The notes beneath the pieces were generated by a model, which made no database searches, had not been told where the DNA came from, and worked only from the letters and a program-made list of their open reading frames with translations. The position numbers and the translations under genes are program-made. This document shows, in pieces, positions 14,101-25,700 of a DNA stretch of 64,000 nucleotides; the stretch's first letter is position 1; each line of letters opens with the position of its first letter. The DNA comes from Thunnus maccoyii (Eukaryota; Chordata; Actinopteri; Scombriformes; Scombridae), in assembly GCF_910596095.1 (NCBI RefSeq), contig NC_056534.1:11789490-11853489 (forward strand), in the 5' to 3' direction.

Positions 14101-16649
14101 TTCAGAGATACAGTGGTTTGGGGGAATTTTACTGTTTTTCCTATTTACCCGAAGTCAGAAAGTAATAAATGCCTTGGGACAGACTTTTTTATATATTCGG
14201 TGTAGTCTGATGTTATGTCAAACAGCAATTTTAGGCTATCTTGGCTAAATTGTTGAGTTTCTATGGGATCAAATAACATAATCATGATCCCACAGGCATT
14301 CAGCAATTGAGTGAAATTAAGCAAGTAAACTAAGGGGGGTTGAGGGGGGCGCCTTTTTCCAAGCTTTATCTAAGGGGAGGCCCACAGGGAGCTCCTGTTA
14401 TAGATAATTAATGTTATTATACAAAATATCAATAGAGCAGTTGCCTCAGTAAAAATAAACAATGCTACAGAAAAATAAATATTATATTAAGCATTTTGCT
14501 CTCACTAAAATAAAAGACTGCAATTTTAAATGTCAGACTTATATCCAAGAAAAAGTAAAAGCAGAGGAAGACATAAAAATCTGTATTAGTGTTTTCTGTG
14601 TTGTTCAACACTAAAATAAGTTTTTAAAAAGTGCTTAAAAAGTGCTATAATCTATAAGGAAATAATTTTGTTATTCTTAGTATGAAATTTGGTTTAGATC
14701 TCTGTAAAAAACTTTGCATCTGAAGAAGGATTCACTCTGCCTGGATCTGACGGACTCTCTAAGTCCAATGTGGACGTAAAATCCAAACATGTTTACCTGA
14801 ACGTTAAGCTCCTTGCTGGCAGGCAGGTGTGTAAACAGTGGTGCGTTGTCATTGACGTCAGTGACCAGGATGTGAACGGTGGCGGTGGCGTTGAGACGAG
14901 GGTGGCCCTGGTCTGTCACCATCACCTTCAGACTGTGCTGGCTGTGCTGCTCGCGGTCCAACGCCACCCAGTTGATGATTTCACCTGGAAGCGCGCAGAG
15001 AAGACAGATAAAGGGCGAGGACTGTACGGCTGCACGGTAAAGCAAAAAATGATTAGTTATTAGTGTAAAAGTTCTACCTGTTTTAGCGTTGATACGGAAG
15101 AACTTTCCATCTGAGAGGAGGATGTAGGACAGCTGGGCGTTTTTCCCAGAATCCTCATCCACAGCTTTAACTGTTCCCACCAGTCCTTGAGGTGACGACC
15201 CCTCTGACACGGTGAAGTAGTACACCTCACTGCTGAACACTGGAGCGTTGTCATTGATGTCCAGCACCAGTACGATCACCGAGGCTGTAGCTGTGGTGTT
15301 AGCCAGCGAGGCCTCCTTCGCCGTGGCCAGCACCCGGAAACGAAACATGGATTCTGTCTCGTAGTCGAGGTTGTGAGAGAGATACAACCATCCCGTCTTT
15401 GGGTGAACCCGAAACGGAGCGGGTGGAAACCCCGCTTCTGCCTCCAAGGAGTAAGTGAGACCTGAGTTTGATGTGTGAGCTCCACGGCTCCTGTGTGCCC
15501 TCACCTGGATAACCCGTGAATCCTTCCGGTAGCCCTCGCCTATCTCCACCTGGTAGACTAATGTCTCGAAGGCAAGACTGTCTTCGGCAGCTGTTCGGTC
15601 TACATTGACTGTGAGGATCAGTGTGGAGCTCAGGGAGGGTTCTCCTTCGTCTTCTGCCACAATTTCCAGACTGTACCTCTGCTGATGATCCACCTGTAAG
15701 CTCTGATTTAACGTCACTGTCCCAAGGTTGGGGTCAACAACAAACGTACCATTTCTGCTACTTTTTCGGTAATAATGCACCCTCCCGTTGGCTCCACTGT
15801 CATAGTCATGTGCATGAGTGATGAACAACACCGTTCCTGGGAGAGTGTTTTGGGACACTGTGATGGTGTCAGTGAGTTTCGGGAAGAGAGGGGTGTTGTC
15901 GTTAATATCAGCTATAGTAATGTTGACTTGTGTGGTGCTGTAAACAGGGGAAGTGTCAGTGAAGGACTGAAGAACCAGCAGGGCATACGGCTGTGACTCA
16001 TGGTCCAGAGGTCTGATGTTACTGATCAGGCCGGACTTTGGATGGACTGAGAACAAACCCTGAGGGTCGCCAGAAGAGATTCGGTACGATACAGATTCCA
16101 TAGAGTCTGTGAAGACAAAGATTATTTTATTGAAAGAAAAACATTATTTATTTGCAAAAATAGAAATCTTTTTTCCCCTTGTTTACCTTTACTGGGAGAA
16201 GCCATGTAAAACTTGGTTTATTTGTCCAGATTTTGAGGTATCTGCCTACATCTCAGTAAAACAGATGTTACTGGGATTTCATATGTGGTGGTCACAGTAA
16301 ATATCTCTCTTTAGAAAAAGTGCCTCCATTACACTGGATAATCCACAGGTCATAGTAAACTCCTTTCATAGGAAACATTTTTACGATAGTAAGTAGCTCC
16401 TATAAAAGTTGTTTACAATAAGATATGTGAATTAATCAGACAAACAGGGACACAATTTCTAGAAAAAGATGCTACTGTTGAATTCCTCAGTGTGCAGGTC
16501 AAGTGACTCCAACCAACCTTATATACAGTATAAATGGTTTCATGCACAGTGTTTCTGGTGTGTTTTGGTATAAATATGTGGCCACATGGTGAAAAAACAT
16601 ACTTTATGTAATGCAAACATGCTTGACATGCACAAGAACATGAATGCAG

Positions 16650-16729
<80 letters not shown>

Positions 16730-19700
16730 GCAACGTTAAGTAATTACAATACAGTTCAGGAGATCCCATTAATCCCCTTTAAGTGTTTGTTGCACAACAA
16801 CAGTAACTACAAACCTCTGAAACAAGCAGGAAACAGTTAAGCTTCAGGGTGGAGCTTAACGCTGGCCGACCCCCGTCAAACAGGCCCAATTCTGTTGTTT
16901 CCACTTTAAATTGAAGCGTTAATCTGTTAATTAATTAGACAACCTTAAATGACTGTCTAGTGTTGTCGAGTGGTTTAGTTGTTGAAGGGACTCAGTGGGG
17001 TTAGTGGCATGTAAAACAAGTGGACTATGAAGGGATAATCCAGGAAAACTGGGGAACTCAAAAACCCTCAACAGAGAGGAGGCTCCAGTCTATGTTAAAT
17101 ATTATATTGTTTACTGCTGCAGTATCTTCTCTTCTCAGAATATTAATTGTGGTTATAATATACGCTACTCAACCTTATTTATCTACTTCCTTTAAATGAG
17201 CCCACACTAAACAGATATATTTTAATTTACAATCCCAATAACAGTGACAGAAAAAGTCCTACACCATGATAGGTGTACATTTATGACAGCATTATCTTTA
17301 ACCCCTGACAATATAGATACAGTATAGTGTGCAGTTGCCACTGACTGTTAATCATCTGTCATCTGTTCATGTGGCTAAAGAGGATTAAAGATTAAACTGC
17401 AGCCCTCCCTTTTGCCTCTTCACACCTCAGATTTGAGCAGTAACAAAGATCGCTCAGTTGTTTTTGTCACAATCATGTGTCAGGACTAATCCAGTGACTA
17501 ATCCTTTGTTTAAAGGGTACAATGTACATTACAGTGTTAGTCCTGATCAAGAACGAATAACCAGTGTATGTTTGCTTCCTCATAAATATATATATGTAAA
17601 TCAGCAAGCTTCTTCTGTGTTGGGTGTGTTAAGAATTGTCTTTTAGCTTCATTTTCTACGACCGCTTAGCTGGAGCTGATCCAAACATACAATTTAAAGT
17701 TTCAAAGTTACCCAACTTGCATTTAATTTGATTGTGAAAGGAAACCGGTGCAGGAGAGGTGACAGTGATTACAGCTGTGTCACCATCACATTCAAAGACT
17801 GTTAAACTTTCCTTGAAGTTGTTTTTAAGCAACAAACCAATTTAATTTTAATCCGTATTACTAAACTTGCTTTTTTAAATTAGTAGCACAGTGTCTTGGG
17901 ATGCATAGATTGTACTTTTTCTCTCCAAAGTGAGTTGGGTATCAGTTCATAGAGTATAAATCTGACACATGTGCTCTTTTTTATTTTTAAATTAAAATCC
18001 GTACATCTCACTGTGTAGAACTGATTATATAATTCTTTATGTTTAAGGTAACATGAGGCTGTAATTTTTAACTACAAGTGGAGACGTTCATACACCAAAT
18101 ATTCTCTGCAGGCTTGTGCAAAATTTAATTATATTTTGTGAGTGGATTTAAATATTGTTACAATTTTACAATGACAGTTGCCAAAAATCACTCCATCAGC
18201 CATTTTATTTGAATTTTGTGTCAACTTTATGCACTAAATCTAACTAAATAAACTATAATGTTCTCAAAAACTTCCACAAGATGCAACATTACTGTTGTTC
18301 GATTCTACACCTGTCACGGATGATGAACAATTTTTAAGTGTCTGAAATCTAAATTTACTGCTTATTATTAACTTTTGTGTGTCCATTATATAGAAAGCAG
18401 TGAATGAATGAACAAGTGAAGGACACAGACAGTGACTAAGAAGCAGTATTTAAAGGATAATGGTGGTTTATTTCCGTAACGTGGCGATTGTGGAACTATG
18501 GATCATGTATTAATTAAAGGTAATTTCTTTCTTTGCCTTTATTTCTGCCTTTATTGCTTTTATCAGTAATTATCACTATCTGTAGAAATTGCAGAGAGAT
18601 TAACCATTTTACTGTTTTTAAAAATTGTGTTCAGTAATCTGCCTACTCTCCTACCCAACAGTGGTAAAATTAACCTTCTCATAAACCCCCACCTCTCACC
18701 CAGCGGCTCTCAGACCAGTTTAAAAAACAAATGATGTGGGCAGTTGTACACTCACCAGCTGGACTGATGGCCTCCACAGTCCCCACAGATGTGCCTGGAG
18801 GTGCGTCCTCAGGCACTGTGAAGGTGTAGCGTGACCTCTGGAACACAGCTGGAGCCTGGGCGCTGCGTAAAACGTTGATGGTGACCTCTGCGGGTCTGAC
18901 TGCGGTCAGGCCCTCACCGTCCTGCGCTGTTATAAAGAGTTTGACACTGGCTGCACCCAGGTGGGTCAGAGTGGAGGTCAGGTAGAGCATTCCTGCAGGG
19001 ACACAAATATAAAGTGAAGTTTTGTTCTGTCGGCTTTCACAGTTAAATCACATAATAAATACAGAGCTTGTTTTGGAGCATTATTTTAGTATTTATTATT
19101 TCATTTTAATTTAAGGTAATTTCTTACTTTGCCTTTATTTAACTAAATAGAAGTCATATTGAGATTAAAGTTGAGACAAAAAAATAAATCTGCAAATATT
19201 TTGATAATCAATGAATCATTTAAATCATTTTGAAAGCAAAAATGTCAAATTTTCTTTGGTTCCAGACGTGAGAATTTGCTGATTTTCTGTTTCATATCAT
19301 TATAAATTAAAAGGTTTTGGACTGTCAGACAAAATAAGTTACCAAATGCTTGCTCATGGGGGAATAGTTGGGTCTCTGTAAATTAAAGAGTCTTGACCTG
19401 CTCTATGAGAAAAGTGCCCTGGGATAACTTTTGTTATGATTTGGCATTATATACATACAATTGAACTGAACTGAAAAGTAATTTGAATGCGTCAAGTTGG
19501 GCTCTGGGCTGTTATGGTCAATGAACGGCACTTATATAACGCTTTTCTACATTAACGGAAAAAAGCACTTTACAATTTTTGCCACTCATTCACCCATTCA
19601 CACCCACACTCACACACCGAGGGCAACAGAGCCACCATGCAAGGCGCTGGCCTGACTATCAGGAACAACTTGGGGTTCAGTGTCTTGCTCGAGGACACTT

Positions 19701-22700
19701 GGACACATGAACAGGGAGAGCAGGGGATCAAACCGTCAACCCTGCTGTTAGTGGATGATCTGCTCTACTTCTTGAACCAGGCTACAAGGCATTTTTCACT
19801 AATTTCTGACATTTTATAAACAAAACAATCAATTGATTGCAAAAATAATCTGATTAATTATTAAAATGATTGTTGGCTGCATCCATAATTGAGATTAAAA
19901 AATAGTTTTCAAGAGAGACGTGGCCATGAAGGCAGCAGTAAAAACAATTTTGCAAAAACACAATATAGACTGCACACGCTGCACAAACAATATCCAGTTA
20001 AGATGCACATACAGGTATTTGAATTTTCAGAAATAATCAAAATAAATCTAAAACAACGACTGAGAGTTATATTCTTCAAATTATTTTAAACTGATTTTGT
20101 TCATTGCCAAAGTTTAAACAGGGCTAATAAATCTCATTTGTCAACATTTTGTTTACTGCATTTGTAGGCAGACGATTTAATGATGACAGATTGGTCAGAA
20201 ACGGGACTAATTTCTGTCATCTAAATGTACCTTTTAATCCCATCCATATGAGCAACCATTATTCTGGAAACCCCAGATAATCAACACTACTACTGATACT
20301 GTATTCAGTTTGGAAAATCACTCAAGTGCAGGTAAAACTACTTCAAACACACTCATTTAAAAATAGTTAATATATTCTACTTATTTAACATTGTATCTGG
20401 TCCTACATTGTGGCTGAGTTTAAGTTCTATCTCACACTCAGCCATGTTGGGATATAAAGCTTTTGGGTTTCTGCTCCACTCCCGCTGTGTGGTGACACTG
20501 GCAATCATATCATCAGGACTTACACAAAGTAAGTCGATGTTTATCCCTGAATACTGAGACTGCCAGTCACACCAGTTACTTAAAGACTAGTGAGTGGATG
20601 TGTAGTAGCTGACAAGTCACTGAAGCTTGAGGAGTCATTCAGATACAGTTTAAAAACTCACTTAAACTGTATAATTACTTAAATAGCAAAATGCTGTTTA
20701 AGTATTGTGTTACTTTGTGTTAATACTGTGTGAAGCTGATTTGAGTACAACAGGTTTGTTGGCTGTTGAACATAACAAGTCAAGTCAAAACAGGAAGTGC
20801 CTTAGATGAGTTACGGAGAAATAAAGGGAACAAATGAATCTCGAAAAGTTTCTTGACCCACAAATTATTCAAAGATTGATGACACTACGCACTGCAGATT
20901 TATGAATTGTCATCTGTCTGATATCTTTGGTCAGCGCATTTTCTTTTTTCACAACATTCTGCTTGAAAACACAACAAAAATCTGTGTTGTGTCACAATCT
21001 TACAGAGGTTCTTTCTTTGAGAATTAAACAAGTTACACAGAGATACAGTGTGTTATTCCTGCCTACCTGTTTGTTTATCCAGTGAAAACAAGCTGGACAG
21101 GTCACCTGGCAGGATATTGTAGGTGACCTGACCAAACCTGCCAGAATCTCGGTCAGTAGCGATTACATTGAGGATTTCTGTGCCAGGCTGTGCATGGCTG
21201 CTAATGCTCATGGTGTATTCTTCAGGGTTGAACACTGGAGTGTTGTCATTGAGGTCTTCTAGCTCAATGTGCACGTAGGTTTGAGCGCTCAGACCTCCCT
21301 GACAAATGAAAAGTAAGAAAAGAGGAAGTTACTTCAAAAGTCAAATACACCTGGATCTTCTTCTGTTCGTTGGAGTCAGTTATATCTGCTTCATTAAATG
21401 ATAGGTGTTATACAAAACTAATTAATCATAAATGAAGCCCACTCACTGGATCTTCAGCTTTGACCAGGATGTCGTGAACTGTTTGTCCTGTATCTCGATC
21501 GATATCCTGGGAGACACACAGCTCTCCGGTCTCTGGGTGGATTTGGAAGAGGGGGTGTTTGTCCTGCTTGTCAAAGCCATCAGACAGAGAATAGTACAGT
21601 GTACTGAACTCGGGGCCGTCTGCATCTGTGGCAACAACCTAAAAAGAAGAGAGATGCAGGTATTAACAGCAGAGGGGCAGTAATGAAATATGCAGCAGGT
21701 GTGTGTAGTGTAATAATGTAATGTAGGGTATCTCTTCAAGTTCAAAGTAATGACCAAGTTTATAAAAGTCTTTGTGATGAAATATTCTGAAGCTTTTCTA
21801 GAGCTTTTGAGTGTATCTCATGGCCTTCTTCAGCACACTCTACACACTCATTGTCACTAGTTCATTCTATATTATACAGTTTGCTGTACTGATGTGTACT
21901 GCAGACCTTGAGCTCTACATCTATCATTAAAAGAAGTGTAGTATCAGTGTCATCTGTCAGTGTTTAGATTGAACCTCTGCAGTAGTCGTGAATCATAACA
22001 GTGGCTTTGTTCAGCTAAAGACAGTCAATATAATAAAAGCATAAAAAACACCCACAATCAAAGGGTGAGGTGTATCACTGCAGTGGAAACAACAGACGGT
22101 GCAAAGGACACGTCTTTGATCCACTGAGCTCCTTTCATATCTCAATGTACCCATGACAAGAGAGACACATTTTACAAAGGCAGTTCTCACTTTCCAGCCA
22201 TAAAGGTGATATCATCTCAGACTTTATGAGCTCTGATCACAGGAAGTTTAAAGAACATGGGTCAAGGTCTGTTTAGATATGTAACACACCCGATGTGCTA
22301 ACATTGAGCTAACATTAGATCTGGGAACGTCCATGATGTGCTCATACATACTGTGCACCATACATTTATATTATATTGAGATACATATTTGAAAAATAAT
22401 ATGCACAGTCAAATGTTTTCCATCTGTTTTCTTGTTGTATTTGTGTTACACAGTTAACATATAACCACTGAGTGTGAACTGCTAAATACTGCACATGCAG
22501 AAGTGAGCCATAAACGAGTTGTATACTGTTAAAATATATGAGGAAGTCATAAATATACAGTTGTTATTGCTAAGTTGTTATTGCTATTGCTAGTTGGTTA
22601 GGGTTGCAAATAATTATTTTGATTATCGATTAATCTGACGATTATCTTCTTGATTAATCGATTATTTTGTCTATAACGTGTCAGAAAATGAACAACATCT

Positions 22701-25700
22701 GACCAATAGTCCATAACCAGATGATATTCAGTTTACAATCACATATGAAAAAGAAAAGCATGAACTCATCTTGTTTGAGAAGTTGAAACTAACACATTTT
22801 TGTCATTTTTACTTAGAAAAATGACTAAAACAATTATTCGATTATCAAAACAGTTGCCGATTAATTTTCTGACTATTGATTAGGCTAATCGTTGCAGCTC
22901 TGTGGTTCTCTGTTTTCTTCTTCTCAGCTGTTGGGATTTACTGATTTACTCTGTTGTAAACTGCGTATCTTTTGGTTTTGGACCTTAAACAAAACAAGCA
23001 ATGGAAGACACTACCTTGGCATCTGTTGCTATTTTTTGACCTTTTATAGAATAAATGCCTAATCTGACAAATTTAAACTTATAAAAATTAAAACATTTAG
23101 ACTAATTGATAATGAAAGCAGCACTTTTTGCTTCTTGTTTTTATCTCACTTCTCTGCCAAGTAGTTTCTGAGGAATTCACATTCTCAGACCTGCTTAAGA
23201 TCCACATTTTTTGCATAGTATTCGTGTATATGGAGCAACTGATTCTGACTGATAAACAAACACCTGTGTGATAAGATGCTGAATCATAACCAGTGAATTT
23301 AATAGTTTTTCCTTCTTCTTGATTCTCTCATATTAGCATTTTCACTCAGTCTTCTTCACTTTTTTGAAGGTATTTTGCATTAACATAGTTAGAGAGCGAC
23401 AGATGGAGGTATTAGCATAGCAAAACAGCACACACTTAAAGCTATAAGCCTGGTGATAGACCACTGTTCAGCAAAAAGACTGCAATGAAAAACCCTATTA
23501 GCACCTATTTAATTGAATTGAATGCAATATATCGCTTATGTTTACAGCAAATACTCTGGTAAATAAGGCCTCTTTTGTAATGGGCTTCAGCTTGTGTCAG
23601 GCTACAGGAGTGTGGTACCAGGCATCGCTTTTGTCATATCAAAGCCACAGTGCTGAAATGGTAAAAGTGTGAGTGTTGTGTGTGTTTAGGAAGAACACTG
23701 ATGCCTTTGTGCATACAGACTGAAGGCTACTTTTGTCTTATGAGACGTAAGAAAGAGACAGCAAGACAGAGAATAAAATATCTAGTCCACAGAGGAGACT
23801 GTTACACTACCCTGTCCATTTTTTGTTTTTTTTGTAAAACCAAAGTTAATTTACATATAACACAGCATTGTCACGTCTAATCTATCCACTGGACTGTGTT
23901 GTATAGTAGTTTCCAACCTTTTTGACCTTCAAACCCTTAAAACTGTAACACTGCATATGTTTATGAGTTATGAGCAATTCCACTGAATGATTTTCCTTTC
24001 TGGGATTGTTTCATTTAAATAATTTTTAGAGCATTTCACATGAAAAAAGGAGAAATGTTGGGGAGAAAAAATTAATATAATTTTGTGCTGAACTTATGAT
24101 AATGTTGATCACCTAAAGACCCCTCAGCTTTATCTTATGACCCCTTGGCCCCTTGAAGGGCTCCTGACCCCCAGGTTCAGAACCACTTTTGCAGAGGATA
24201 TTTTAATATTGACTTGACATTTTACTGTTAAGATGAATGAGTTGAATCTGCAGAATCGAGCTTGGTTCATCTAATTAACAATGACACATTTACCTCTAGT
24301 GGTATCTAGCTACGCAGATAGTTTAGTCCCAGAGGAGGACACAAAATGTCACTTATGTGATTTGGACGAGGTTGAGAATGAAATGCATTTCATTTTCTTA
24401 TTATTTTGATCTTAGAGTGATCATGATCTTTGACTTAGCTCTACTTTTGTTGGATGCTTACTATCAATGTACGAGAGCGTTGTATGTTTAATTTGTTAAG
24501 TTATAGTTGATATAATGTGTTGATACATATGTATGTATGTGTACTACCGTGTATTAGCTTGATTTCTTTTTGTTCTGTTCTTCTTGCCTCTATAGGTAAT
24601 GTTAAGTAGTGTCTTGTAAGCCCAAGAGGGCTGGGGACCTTTGGGTGTATGACACTTAAATAAAAGAAATATTCAATTTAACTCATTCATTTTGTTCAGG
24701 TTTTGAGATATCTGCCTCCATGCAGATGCTCACAGCGTTGAAAGTTACATTATGAAACATTCAACAGCAACATCTATTTCCAAAAACTTTGTCCTGGTTT
24801 CTTTTGATAATCCACAAAACTCACTGCCAACAGTTTTCATTGGGACTTTTTAAGAAATATTCACAAGGAAAACAGTTTACAGCAAACAGGACAAAGTTTC
24901 TGGAAAGACACGCTGCTGCTTAACATCTAAAATGTATTTTTTCAGTGGTTTGATCACCACAATTGAAATTCCATCAACCTAAATTGCATTGAGGTGGAGG
25001 CACAAATCTCAGAGGTGGATATCTCAGAACCTTGACAATTAAACAAAACTGCCTGCATGGCAAGAAAATGAGAAAATGTGCTGATCTGTGGCCTTTCAAG
25101 CTAAATATTCTCCAACATACTTGTAAAAAGCAGCTTCCAATGTCACTGTGCTCTGGGATGGACACGTTGTACAGCTGCTGCTGGAACACCGGCTCGTTGT
25201 CATTGACATCCTCCACCAGCACAGTGACTGTAGCCGTGGACGACAGAGCCGGCTCCCCTCCATCCACCGCCACCACCAGGAACCACACCTCCATCTGTCT
25301 TTCTCTGTCCAGCTCGGCGGCTGTGGTGACCATCCCTGACTCAGGGTCGATGCTGATCAGGCCGTCCTGGTGGCTGGACTTGAGGATGGAGAACCTGACA
25401 TCTGAGTTGACGCCCTCATCCGCGTCTTGGGCCTTCATCTGGATGAGGGAACTCCCCACAGGAGCATCCTCAGTGATGTTGATGATGTACACGTCCCTCT
25501 GAAAGACTGGGTGGCAGTCATTAGTGTCGGACACCTTTATGAGAAGGACCATCTCACTGCTCAAAGGGGGGCTCCCGAAATCTGATGCTTGCACCTTTAA
25601 CTCATAAAGATCCTTCTCTTCCCTGTTGAGCTCTGCGTTGACACACAAAGCATACAGGAAATCATCAGTCTGCTTCAAGGTGAATTTCCCATCACCACCC

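Noticed and set aside
16413..16769. Cysteine/valine-rich 118-aa frame on the minus strand
   Set aside because: It is the CA microsatellite read in frame, with no motif outside the repeat.
25032..25502. Plus-strand 156-aa frame over dchs2 exon 1
   Set aside because: Antisense shadow of cadherin coding; no motif and no start context.
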